DNA from: Candidatus Sericytochromatia bacterium | GTDB taxonomy: Bacteria > Cyanobacteriota > Sericytochromatia > UBA7694 > JACMQJ01 | Direction of reading: 5' to 3' | DNA length: 64,000 nt | NCBI GenBank assembly: GCA_026004035.1 | Contig: BPII01000005.1 | Coordinates: forward strand, 62,001 to 126,000 | Part shown: positions 46,554 through 54,854 of the stretch, one piece after another | Position numbering within the stretch: the first letter of the stretch is position 1 | Layout: each line of letters starts with the position of its first letter | Made by a program: the position numbers and the translations under genes | The notes under the pieces: model-generated | Told to the model about the DNA's origin: nothing | Seen by the model: the letters and a program-made list of their open reading frames with translations, nothing else | Database searches by the model: none

Positions 46554-47387
46554 TTAATAATTAAAATTTATTTTATCACCTGATATTCCTATACCAAAAA
46601 TTGCAAAATCATATTTTGTAGGATCGTTACTATCAAAAATTTTTAAATTATCCGTTATTTCTTCCGCTGTAATCCAATTATCTTGATTTCTTTTTGTTAA
46701 TCCTAATTCTCTTGATAACTTTGATACATGAAAATCTAAAGGTATTATTAACATAGAAGTAGGAACTTCTGTCCATAATCCTAAATCAACATTATCTTTT
46801 CTAACAACCCATCTTAAAAACATATTTAACCTTTTGCATGCACTACCTTTTCTAGGATTTGGTAGTAAAGATTTTACTCTATTTGGAATTGGCATATAAT
46901 CATTATTTGGTGGTGCTTCAAATGAAAATAACATTTCGGTAAAAAATATTAAAGCTTCTTTTACATTCTTATGTTTATTTATATTTAAACCTTGCAAAAA
47001 TAATTCTTTTAAATTTTTATATTTATGTAATACTTGTTGTAACAAATAAAAAATAGTGAGTATATCTAAACCAGGAATATTTTTATAAGCAAAATGGTTA
47101 AAATCTTTAAATCTTTCTATTTCTCTATTGTAATCAAAATTAGTTATAAAATCATAAGGTCTTTTGTACATTAAATTTTCTAATTTCTCTATACTAGAGA
47201 CTATATTTGTTCTTTTTCCTTGAGCCATCATAGATGCTATAAAAGCCATTACTTCTCTATTATGATAATCATCATATCTATAAGGAAATCTTAAAGGGTC
47301 ATTTTTTATAAAATCAGGTGTTTTATATTTATCAACAAGAAAATCTAAATATTCTTTTAATTTATCTTTATTAAGTAATTTATTCAT
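46554..47387 (-). CDS. TIGR02757/DUF2400 family protein
   Basis: A 277-residue protein with the family's characteristic FIKNDPLRFPYRYDDYHNRE near the N-terminus, IASMMAQGKRTNIVSSIEKL, KGSACKRLNMFLRWVVRKDN and the closing TKYDFAIFGIGISG. The family is related to the helix-hairpin-helix DNA glycosylase fold, but its reaction is not established. It lies four bases downstream of recO, in line with a possible DNA-related role. Confidence 0.88.
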   Translation of the reverse strand: MNKLLNKDKLKEYLDFLVDKYKTPDFIKNDPLRFPYRYDDYHNREVMAFIASMMAQGKRTNIVSSIEKLENLMYKRPYDFITNFDYNREIERFKDFNHFAYKNIPGLDILTIFYLLQQVLHKYKNLKELFLQGLNINKHKNVKEALIFFTEMLFSFEAPPNNDYMPIPNRVKSLLPNPRKGSACKRLNMFLRWVVRKDNVDLGLWTEVPTSMLIIPLDFHVSKLSRELGLTKRNQDNWITAEEITDNLKIFDSNDPTKYDFAIFGIGISGDKINFNY

Positions 47388-47391
47388 TTGA

Positions 47392-48108
47392 TTATCCTAT
47401 AATATCTAAAGTTTTTATTTTTTTTTCTGATAAGTGAGAGATATAAATTTTAAATAATTTCTGTATCTCTTCAAGGTAAAAATTATTTATATTTTCTAAC
47501 TCACCATTTTTAATTTTTCTTATACTATTCAATATTTCAGCATCTATAACTTTTGAGTTTTTTTTTATACAATTATCACAAAATATGTTTCCTGAATATA
47601 TATCAAAACCAAGTTTGTTTTCTAATAAATCTTTTTGACAAGAATAGCAATTATAATAATCATTTTCATAACCTATTAACTTCAAAAAATTAATTTCAAA
47701 AAATATTATAATAGGTAATATGTTTTCTGAAACTTCCAAAAAATCTAGTGTTTGTATTAACAAATTATATATATTTTCTGATATTTCACCATCATGAAGA
47801 AAATTTACTATCATTTCAAATAAAAATAAAGTATATATTAACTTATCGTAGTCTTTTCTTATACCTATAAATGACTTTACAATCTCTGATTGGTATATTT
47901 GTTCTAAATTTTTACCTTTTCTTAATAAAATTCTATTAACATTAAGAGGCTCTAACATTCCACCAAAATTATTTTTAGACTTTCTTATATTTTTTGCAAT
48001 AGCTCTTAATAATCCATTTTCTTTTGAAAAAATTACAAATACTTTGTCATATTCAGAAAAATTATAAGTTTTTAAAGTAATACCTTCTATAGTATAAGTA
48101 TTATTCAC
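47392..48108 (-). CDS. recO: DNA repair protein RecO
   Basis: A 238-residue protein. The N-terminal OB fold includes EGITLKTYNFSEYDKVFVIF and ENGLLRAIAKNIRKSKNNFG. A central helical part follows, then a four-cysteine zinc site (CYSCQKDLLENKLGF ... CDNCIKK). RecO loads RecA with RecR in the RecFOR pathway. The start overlaps the end of the EutN/CcmL gene by 8 bases, and the DUF2400 gene follows after 4 bases. Confidence 0.92.
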   Translation of the reverse strand: MNNTYTIEGITLKTYNFSEYDKVFVIFSKENGLLRAIAKNIRKSKNNFGGMLEPLNVNRILLRKGKNLEQIYQSEIVKSFIGIRKDYDKLIYTLFLFEMIVNFLHDGEISENIYNLLIQTLDFLEVSENILPIIIFFEINFLKLIGYENDYYNCYSCQKDLLENKLGFDIYSGNIFCDNCIKKNSKVIDAEILNSIRKIKNGELENINNFYLEEIQKLFKIYISHLSEKKIKTLDIIG

Positions 48109-48370
48109 AATTTATTTTATCTATAATACCCACAATTAATGCTCTTATAGGAATTTCTTGCTTGTTTAGTATTTGTCTTGCTGAATTTCCTTCACTTAGT
48201 AGTAAAACTAAATCTCCTTCTCCTGCTTGTACATTATCTATTGCAATAGTTATATTACCTTTTGGTTTTAAATCAGGTGTTAAAGGTTGAACAATCATTA
48301 ATTTATAATTTTTGTATGATTCATGTTTTACAGTAGAAACAATATTACCTACGACTTTAGCTATTTGCAT
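48101..48370 (-). CDS. Orphan CcmL/EutN-family microcompartment vertex protein
   Basis: An 89-residue protein that matches the CcmL/EutN family over its whole length: MQIAKVVGNIVSTVKHESYK, YKLMIVQPLTPD, then AGEGDLVLLLSEGNSARQIL and PIRALIVGIID. These proteins form pentamers that cap the vertices of carboxysomes and other bacterial microcompartments. No hexameric shell protein or encapsulated enzyme gene is in the window; the neighbours are recO and a DUF2400 gene. Coupling to recO by an 8-base overlap suggests a fixed arrangement. Confidence 0.88.
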   Translation of the reverse strand: MQIAKVVGNIVSTVKHESYKNYKLMIVQPLTPDLKPKGNITIAIDNVQAGEGDLVLLLSEGNSARQILNKQEIPIRALIVGIIDKINCE

Positions 48371-48416
48371 TATAAAAATATACCTTTTATTAATAATAAA
48401 AAGTATATCATAGTTT

Positions 48417-49292
48417 TTATAAACCTATAAATTTTTTAGGGACTAATCCATGATTATATTTTGATATATAGGTTATTACTCCTTTTTTTCCTTGTAAATT
48501 TTTTACATCCTTTTCTGTAGATGTTCCAGGTATATATACTATATTAAATATAACATTAGGATTCTGTTTTATAAAGTAATGATAAGTTTTACTTGCCCAT
48601 GTTCCATAGCTTGCATCTAAAAAAGTTATTTTGTCAGCTTTTAATTTATTAGATAAAGTAGCATTCATTATTGGTTGTCCACCAGCACTATGTCCATAAA
48701 CAGATATTTTTGATATATTTATATTATTAGTTAATTTTGTTTTTATTATATTAATTGTTTCATTTTGGAATTGTTCTATATCTTCACCATTTGAAGTTCT
48801 CATCCAAGTGTAAGAAATTTGCTTTGGTGGTCCTTGTGGAATTACAATAACTAAATTTTTTCTTTGAGCTATTTCTTTTAATTCTTCAGAAAATCCATTA
48901 CCATTATTAGATAATGCTTTGTCTATTGTTCCATTGTGTCCATGAAAGTAGTATAAGATTTCTACAGGTTTATTTTTATCAATATTATTAGGAACTATTA
49001 TAGCAACTTCCCTATTACCATTTGATCTTAATTTACCTATCCAAAAATCACCTGGTATATTTTTAACTGCTTGTATAGTTTTACTTGAAATATTACCTTC
49101 TATAATTTCTTTATTTACATTAAAAAAATTAATTTGATTGTTTCTTATATTTCCAAATAATTCTAAAGGTGATGATAACTTTATAAAATCTTGTCTTATA
49201 TTTAGATTACTAACATTATCTTTATAATTAACATTATTTAAAGGTGTTAAAGTAACATTTTCAAAGTTTCTAAAATTATTATTTATTGTCAT
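48417..49292 (-). CDS. Alpha/beta hydrolase (esterase-like) with polar N-terminus
   Basis: A 291-residue protein. The first 75 residues are Asn-rich and unstructured-looking (MTINNNFRNFENVTLTPLNN). An esterase domain follows with catalytic Ser202 in VYGHSAGGQP, likely Asp226 in FLDASYG and His281 in YNHGLVP, plus the oxyanion region YYFHGHNGTI. It resembles feruloyl-esterase/PHB-depolymerase-type hydrolases. There is no Sec signal although such enzymes are usually secreted, which makes its export or cytoplasmic role an open point. Confidence 0.75.
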   Translation of the reverse strand: MTINNNFRNFENVTLTPLNNVNYKDNVSNLNIRQDFIKLSSPLELFGNIRNNQINFFNVNKEIIEGNISSKTIQAVKNIPGDFWIGKLRSNGNREVAIIVPNNIDKNKPVEILYYFHGHNGTIDKALSNNGNGFSEELKEIAQRKNLVIVIPQGPPKQISYTWMRTSNGEDIEQFQNETINIIKTKLTNNINISKISVYGHSAGGQPIMNATLSNKLKADKITFLDASYGTWASKTYHYFIKQNPNVIFNIVYIPGTSTEKDVKNLQGKKGVITYISKYNHGLVPKKFIGL

Positions 49293-49333
49293 ATACCAAT
49301 TGTAGAATTTAATTTATTTTTTTTGCTTAAAAT

Positions 49334-49771
49334 TTAAAAAATTCTGTTCCATGGTATTCTTGATAAAACTAAAATAAAAGAAATTATAAAAAAAATTATA
49401 CCTGTCTTATATTTATCTACGGATTTTTCTTTATTTTTTAGTTTTATAAGACCAACATGGGCTATTGCAATAGCTATTAACATAGTAAATATGTGTTCAA
49501 CTGTATAAAATCTTAATTCAGAATTTTTCATCATTTCTTTTCCAGCCAAAAGAGCAGTTTTTGTAATAGGACTAAAAAGAAAATATAAAACTAATCCAAT
49601 AGTTATTTGTATATCAAAAATAATCATAAATATTTTTGAAAGCATAGTATCTTTATTATCCCATTCTTTATTTGAAGATTTCTTTGATATAAAATTAAAA
49701 ATATTTAAAATAAATAAAGCTATAACAGCCCACATTAGTAATTTATGAAGTATTAATAATATTGGATACAT
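49334..49771 (-). CDS. Small four-helix membrane protein
   Basis: A 145-residue protein with four predicted membrane segments (about 5-28, 45-68, 88-108 and 124-142). His residues occur in the first and third helices (ILLILHKLLMW; FYTVEHIFTMLIAIAIAHVG), a pattern seen in cytochrome-b-like or heme-carrying small membrane proteins. I do not recognise a named family. Likely inner membrane. No operon partner is evident. Confidence 0.65.
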   Translation of the reverse strand: MYPILLILHKLLMWAVIALFILNIFNFISKKSSNKEWDNKDTMLSKIFMIIFDIQITIGLVLYFLFSPITKTALLAGKEMMKNSELRFYTVEHIFTMLIAIAIAHVGLIKLKNKEKSVDKYKTGIIFFIISFILVLSRIPWNRIF

Positions 49772-49971
49772 TAATTCACCAAAAAATATCTATAGATTAT
49801 ATTTTATTAAAAAAATATATTACTACTAGAATAGTATTAAGTTTTATATAATTAAGTTTTGTTATTTTATAAATTAAGATTAAAAATAACTATAATAACT
49901 ATAATAGTAAAAAAGTTATATTATAATTTGGTATTAAACTTTAACTTATTTTTTTATATTATCAAATAATT

Positions 49972-51027
49972 ATGAATGAAGTAAAAGAAGTTCCTTTTGA
50001 ATTCCTTATAAATACAAATAATTTTTCAAATGAGAATACTTTTTTGGGAACAAAAAAAAATAAATTTAAAACAAAAAATCAAATTCAGTTAAAATTAGAA
50101 TTTGAGAATATATCAAGAAAAGATCTTTTTTTAAAAAATTTAAAGTCAAAAAATGGTTATAAAAGATATACTGGAACACCACTAAGATATGCAGGTGGAA
50201 AAACATTAGCAGTTGGTAAAATAATAGAACATATTCCTGATAATATACAAAGATTAGTAAGTCCTTTTATTGGTGGTGGAAGTGTTGAAGTAGCAGTTGC
50301 TAAAGAATTAGGTATTGAAGTTATTGCTTATGATATATTTGAACTACTTGTAAATTATTGGAATTTTCAAATAAATAATCCAGTTGGTTTATATGAAAAA
50401 TTAAAAACTCTAAAAAATACAAAAATAGAATATGAAAATATTAAAAATATTCTAAAGAGTATTTGGAGTAAAGAAAATGGATTAATGCAAAATAATTTAA
50501 CAGATTTAGAAATGGCAGCTTACTATTTTTTTAATCATAATTTGAGTTATGGTCCAGGTTTTTTAGGTTGGATGTCAAATATTTATACAAATGAAAAAAA
50601 ATATAAATCAATGATAGAAAAAGTAAAAAACTTTGATATTAAGAATATGAAAGTTTTTAATTTAAGTTTTGAAAAATCAATACCTAAACATTCAAATGAT
50701 TTTTTATATTTAGATCCTCCTTACTTTTTAGATGGTGATAGTAAAATGTTTAAAGGTATTTATCCTATGAGAAACTTTCCTATTCATCATAATAATTTTA
50801 ATCATAACTTACTAGCAGAGTTATTAAAAGATCATAAAGGCGGTTTTGTCTTATCATATAATGATTGCTCCTGGGTTAGAGAAACATATAAAGATTTTGA
50901 AATTATTGAAATTTCATGGCAATATACTATGGGACAAGGTGAAACAAGAATAGGTAAAAATCGATTAAATAGAAATTATGATAATAGTAATATTAAAACT
51001 TCTCATGAATTAATTATAAAAGGATAA
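49972..51027 (+). CDS. DNA adenine N6-methyltransferase, D12 class
   Basis: A 351-residue protein. The SAM-binding region has PLRYAGGKTLAVGKIIEHIP and VSPFIGGGSVEVAVA (about 97-110). Catalytic motif IV, DPPY, is at 248-251 (LYLDPPYFLDG). Late segments GFVLSYNDCSWVRE and MGQGETRIGKN fit D12-class (Dam/DpnM-like) enzymes. It has an N-terminal extension of about 65 residues. It should methylate adenine in a specific site. The following gene looks like the matching nuclease, so this is a type II restriction-modification pair. Confidence 0.88.
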   Translation: MNEVKEVPFEFLINTNNFSNENTFLGTKKNKFKTKNQIQLKLEFENISRKDLFLKNLKSKNGYKRYTGTPLRYAGGKTLAVGKIIEHIPDNIQRLVSPFIGGGSVEVAVAKELGIEVIAYDIFELLVNYWNFQINNPVGLYEKLKTLKNTKIEYENIKNILKSIWSKENGLMQNNLTDLEMAAYYFFNHNLSYGPGFLGWMSNIYTNEKKYKSMIEKVKNFDIKNMKVFNLSFEKSIPKHSNDFLYLDPPYFLDGDSKMFKGIYPMRNFPIHHNNFNHNLLAELLKDHKGGFVLSYNDCSWVRETYKDFEIIEISWQYTMGQGETRIGKNRLNRNYDNSNIKTSHELIIKG

Positions 51028-51030
51028 TAT

Positions 51031-51623
51031 ATGAAAATAGAAAATGTTAAAACAGCTTTTAAAATTGCTGATGTTCAAATTATTCAAGGTACAACTAAGT
51101 TGAAGTTTAATTATTTAAAAATTATTAAAGATGAAAATGGTAAAGAATTAAACAAAGATATTTTAACTAAAAATTATTCTAGAGTTTATTTAATAGTAGT
51201 AAATGGATATATAAAAAAATAGGATCATCTCAAGATAAAGGAGGTATAAAAGGAACACTTTCAATATATAAAGATGGAGGTATAAAAGGTAGGCCTAGTA
51301 TTAGAAGTTTTGGAGTATGGTATTTTTTATATTCTTCTTTGTTAAAAGGACAAAAAATAGAAATTTATATGATTTATCATGATGATTTTTCATACGATGT
51401 AAAGGGATTATTTGGTTTCCATAAAATAGAAAATGCGAAAATTAGTTGTAAATTAATAGAAGAATGCTGTATAAACGATTATTTATCAATAGAAAAGAAA
51501 TATCCTGATTGGAGTATTCAGGAACAAGGTAAAGATTGGCCTGATCAAATAAAAGAAAATCATTTAAAAATTACAGAAAAAAGTTTAAATAGTAATTCAA
51601 AAAGAAAAAAAATAAATTTATAA
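51031..51623 (+). CDS. Probable type II restriction endonuclease (GIY-YIG-like), one frameshift
   Basis: The protein reads MKIENVKTAFKIADVQIIQG to VYLIVVNGYIKK, where an A-run at about 51211-51217 shifts the frame. The next frame continues IGSSQDKGGIKGTLSIYKDG, GRPSIRSFGVWYFLYSSL, then YPDWSIQEQGKDWPDQIKEN. Corrected length is about 197 residues. The order VYLIVV - YIKKIGSSQ - Arg - late Glu recalls GIY-YIG nucleases such as the Hpy188I group, but I am not sure. It begins 3 bases after the methylase. The frameshift could be a sequencing error or an inactivated nuclease. Confidence 0.6.
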
Positions 51624-51674
51624 TTATTTATGTATTCAAATACAAATTATATATTATTAAATAATAGCTTATAC

Positions 51675-51777
51675 TAATACCAATTTATTAAATCATTAAA
51701 AATCAAAAAATAAAAAAATAATAAAGTATAAAATACTCTCTCAAATTTCTTTTCTATAACTCAATCCCAGTGCATTT
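51675..51777. mobile_element. Fused remnants: family-1 end and IS1-like right terminus
   Basis: ATACCAATTTATTAAATCAT at the left is a family-1 end. From about 51695 the sequence matches the 3' end of the IS1-like element at 61.1 kb (AATAATAAAGTATAAAATAC, then TTTCTTTTCTATAACTCAAT and CCCAGTGCA). No coding capacity beyond the last few codons of a transposase. It shows that the two kinds of element have recombined or inserted at the same place. Confidence 0.55.
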
Positions 51778-51813
51778 TTTTCTTAATATTTTTCTTGTTG
51801 CAAAATTTCATTC

Positions 51814-53052
51814 TTAACTACTGATTCCATGATTATATTTACTAAATATTAAAGAAACATTATGTCCACCAAAGCCTAGATTATTAGACATTATATATTT
51901 TAATTCTTTCTCTCTACTTTTATTTGGAACATAATCCAAATCACATTCTTCGTCAAAATTTTTATAATTTATAGTAGGTGGTATTAAATTATTATTGATT
52001 GATAAAATACATGATATAGCTTCTACTGCACCAGCAGCACCTAGCAAATGTCCTATCATAGATTTTATAGAACTAACAGGCACTTTATTACCAAATATAT
52101 TTTTAATTGATTTTGACTCTATTTTATCATTTAATTGAGTTGATGTTCCATGAGCATTTATATAATCTATATCATCAGAGCTTATATTAGCATATTTTAG
52201 TGCTAGTTTCATACACATTTCAATACCTTCTCCTATAGGTGAAGGAGTTGTTATATGGTAAGCATCAGATGTCATAGCATATGAAACTATTTCACCATAT
52301 ATTTTTGCTTTTCTACTTATAGCATGTTCTAATTCTTCTAATACTAAAATTCCGGCACCTTCACCCATTACAAAACCATCTCTGAGTTTATCAAATGGTC
52401 TTGATGCTTCACTAGGATTGTTATTTCTTGACATTGCTCTAGCTGAACAAAAGCCAGCAAAACTAAAAGGGGTAATTGCTGCTTCAGTACCTCCTGCTAT
52501 TGCTACTTTTACAATAGAATTTTTTATCATATTATATGCTTCACCTATAGCATTAGCACCAGAAGAACAAGCTGTTACAGGACATAAACTAGGTCCTTTA
52601 ATTCCAAAATAAATTGAAACATAAGAGCCTGCTATATTAGGTATTATCATTGGAATCATAAAAGGACTAACTCTTGAAATACCTTTATCTAATAAATTTT
52701 TATATTGTTCTTCTATAGTAGAAAAGCCACCAATACCACATCCTATAACAACAGCAATATCATAAGGTATTTGTTTTGTATCAATTTTTGACATTTTAAT
52801 AGCTTCAATAGAAGCTACTAATGCATATTGAGAAAATAAATCCATATGTCTTAAATCTTTTTTTGATATAAATTCTTCAGGTTTGAAATTTTTTACTTCA
52901 GCAGAAACTTTTGTAGGAAAATCTTTTGCATCAAATTTGCTTACATAATCAATACCCGATTTTCCTAAAAATAAATTGTTTATAAAATCCTCTATGTTAT
53001 TACCTATCGGTGAAACAACACCTAAACCAGTTATTACTACTCTCTTATTCAT
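51814..53052 (-). CDS. fabF: Beta-ketoacyl-ACP synthase II
   Basis: A 412-residue thiolase-fold enzyme. The catalytic Cys is in GPSLCPVTACSSGANAIGEA, His in DYINAHGTSTQLND and His in VSSIKSMIGHLLGAAGAVEA, giving the Cys-His-His triad of FabF/FabB. It elongates acyl-ACP with malonyl-ACP. Full length; the closing NLGFGGHNVSLIF is normal. Other fab genes and acpP are not adjacent. A TATAAT-like -10 element occurs about 20 bases upstream of the ATG. Confidence 0.95.
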   Translation of the reverse strand: MNKRVVITGLGVVSPIGNNIEDFINNLFLGKSGIDYVSKFDAKDFPTKVSAEVKNFKPEEFISKKDLRHMDLFSQYALVASIEAIKMSKIDTKQIPYDIAVVIGCGIGGFSTIEEQYKNLLDKGISRVSPFMIPMIIPNIAGSYVSIYFGIKGPSLCPVTACSSGANAIGEAYNMIKNSIVKVAIAGGTEAAITPFSFAGFCSARAMSRNNNPSEASRPFDKLRDGFVMGEGAGILVLEELEHAISRKAKIYGEIVSYAMTSDAYHITTPSPIGEGIEMCMKLALKYANISSDDIDYINAHGTSTQLNDKIESKSIKNIFGNKVPVSSIKSMIGHLLGAAGAVEAISCILSINNNLIPPTINYKNFDEECDLDYVPNKSREKELKYIMSNNLGFGGHNVSLIFSKYNHGISS

Positions 53053-53243
53053 GTTTTTTGTATATATAGATTTATTATACTATAATTTGAACTTATTTTC
53101 TCACTCCAAAATTTAGAAACAAGGTATAGACATATTTATAAAGTTTAGTCAAAAGAATATCCATTATATTATTTTTGTGTTAGGAGCAATGATAAAAAAA
53201 AATTAATAAGATATTTTTTGAAATATTAAAATGGCATCAAAAA

Positions 53244-53566
53244 TGCACTGAGCTAATGTTATTTCTTTATAAGCTTAAAATCCATTAATAGTAATACTAA
53301 TTTATTAAATTGATAGTGCATTAAAAGTTAATGTTTTTTACAGTTACAATTTTGTATAACTGTACTAAAATTCTTATATGTAAAGTAATTTATTAAATAA
53401 CTTATATTTTTTCTAATTTTTTATACTTTATTTTTAAATATTAATTATGCATCATTTATTATGAAAATTGGTATAAGTATTTTAAAAATTTATATTAAAA
53501 TATACTTTAAATTTAGTGTTTATAAGCTTTTGAAGGTATTTTTTTCTATAACTAAATCCCAGTACC
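53244..53566. repeat. Family-2 MITE-like element, interrupted by a family-1 element
   Basis: The outer parts (53244-53291 and 53476-53566) together make about 139 bp, equal to the complete 140-bp family-2 copy. Ends are GCACTGAGCTAATGTTATTT and AACTAAATCCCAGTACC. The family-1 element sits inside, so family 1 was active after this family-2 insertion. Nothing else is seen in 53053-53572 apart from the fabF promoter zone. Confidence 0.7.
53292..53475. repeat. Family-1 MITE-like element, copy D, nested in family 2
   Basis: About 184 bp, in reverse orientation to copies A-C: TAATACTAATTTATTAAATT at the left and GAAAATTGGTATAA at the right. TAA flanks both sides and is a likely 3-bp target duplication (AATAG-TAA ... 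TAA-GTATTT). Internal blocks are the reverse complement of copies A-C. No coding capacity. Confidence 0.75.
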
Positions 53567-53572
53567 AGTCTA

Positions 53573-54709
53573 TTATGCTTCTTTTTTATATTTAGGTGCA
53601 AAAATAATTTTGTCCAAAATAGATACTATTTTATCATGATATTTAATAGATGTTTTATATAAGTTATTGATATTATTTCTTTTATTTTCATTATCAAGTG
53701 CAGAAGTTAAAGAAGAAGCTAAAGATCCAGCAACAGCTATTGGTCCGGTAACAGGAGCACTAACAGGAAATATAATAGAAGTGGCTAAAGCAGTGCTTGA
53801 TATTGCTGATAATCCAAATGATATGCCTCTTATTGTAGAATCTATTTTTAGAGATTTTACTTCTTTTTCTAATTTATTTAATTTTTCTAAATTATTAGGA
53901 TTATTTTCAAGTTCTTCAAGTCTTTCTACTTCCTTAGATTTATATTTATCTCTTGCTATTTGCCAATCCCAATATGATAAAGCTGTACCAGCTATTGCAA
54001 AAGGAATAGCTATTTTGTCAGCTAGTTTTGTTATTTTTGTAGCACTTGAAGAAACTTTTTGAACAGTTTCTATACTAACTTTACCGAATTTATTACCAAT
54101 AGACGCTCCTAATGTAGCAACTTTTGCTCCACTAAGAGTTAAGCCCCATGCACCTCTTACTATTCCAACAGCAGAACCTACAATTCCTCTAGCATTATTT
54201 TTTTTTATATTTTCTGTTAAATTTTGCTGTTCTACTCCTACATCAAAAGCTTTACCTGTAAAACTTATAAATTCTGCTTCTGGTATATTAGCTACACTTA
54301 GAACGGTAGCTATTCCATTTACCACACTAGATACAGAATTTAAAACACTTTTTGTTTTATTTTCTTCTTCTTTCACTTCAGTTAATTTAATTACACCTTC
54401 AGTAGCAGATAATGTCCCACTAGTTGTTTCTAAAAAAGGTTTAAAATCTTCTTTTTGATCCGTTACATTTACTATACTAGATGTAACACTTAAAACTGTT
54501 TTAGCTGTTGATATAGTTTTTTTTATCTTATCTTTATTATCAATAATACTTGAAGGTATATCACCTACTTTTATATTTTGTTTAAAGTTATCATTTTTAA
54601 TATAATTCTTATGATAAGAACTATCAACATAAATAAATTTTTGTGCTAATGGACTTAATCCATTTATTGATTTATTATTTACAGTATTATTTACTGCTAT
54701 GTTTGTCAT
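53573..54709 (-). CDS. Unknown Gly/Ala/Ser-rich helical protein, possible membrane-inserting protein
   Basis: About 378 residues, unrecognised. A polar start (MTNIAVNNTVNNKSINGLSP) is followed by helical amphipathic/hydrophobic stretches: TVLSVTSSIVNVTDQ, VVNGIATVLSVANIP, ARGIVGSAVGIVRGAWGLTL, IAIPFAIAGTALSYW, and ISFGLSAISSTALATSIIFP ending in a Gly/Ala/Pro hairpin. A Leu/Glu/Asn coiled coil interrupts the last two. The pattern recalls pore-forming toxins or secretion-system translocators, without a Sec signal. It is transcribed away from the barrel-ended gene at 54855. Confidence 0.55.
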   Translation of the reverse strand: MTNIAVNNTVNNKSINGLSPLAQKFIYVDSSYHKNYIKNDNFKQNIKVGDIPSSIIDNKDKIKKTISTAKTVLSVTSSIVNVTDQKEDFKPFLETTSGTLSATEGVIKLTEVKEEENKTKSVLNSVSSVVNGIATVLSVANIPEAEFISFTGKAFDVGVEQQNLTENIKKNNARGIVGSAVGIVRGAWGLTLSGAKVATLGASIGNKFGKVSIETVQKVSSSATKITKLADKIAIPFAIAGTALSYWDWQIARDKYKSKEVERLEELENNPNNLEKLNKLEKEVKSLKIDSTIRGISFGLSAISSTALATSIIFPVSAPVTGPIAVAGSLASSLTSALDNENKRNNINNLYKTSIKYHDKIVSILDKIIFAPKYKKEA

Positions 54710-54854
54710 ATACATATTATAGATTGCAATAGTTATTTTTTTTCTTATTATAAGTTTATGATAAGTTTAAAATTAGTTTTAATTTTAATAATTTATGACT
54801 TAAATCTTAGCAATTTTTAGTTTAAACTATCTATAACATTCTAGAGGCTTTTAT

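Noticed and set aside
53667..54062. 131-codon plus-strand frame inside the helical protein gene
   Set aside because: It is antisense to a recognised repetitive gene with matching start and neighbours, and shows no independent motif.
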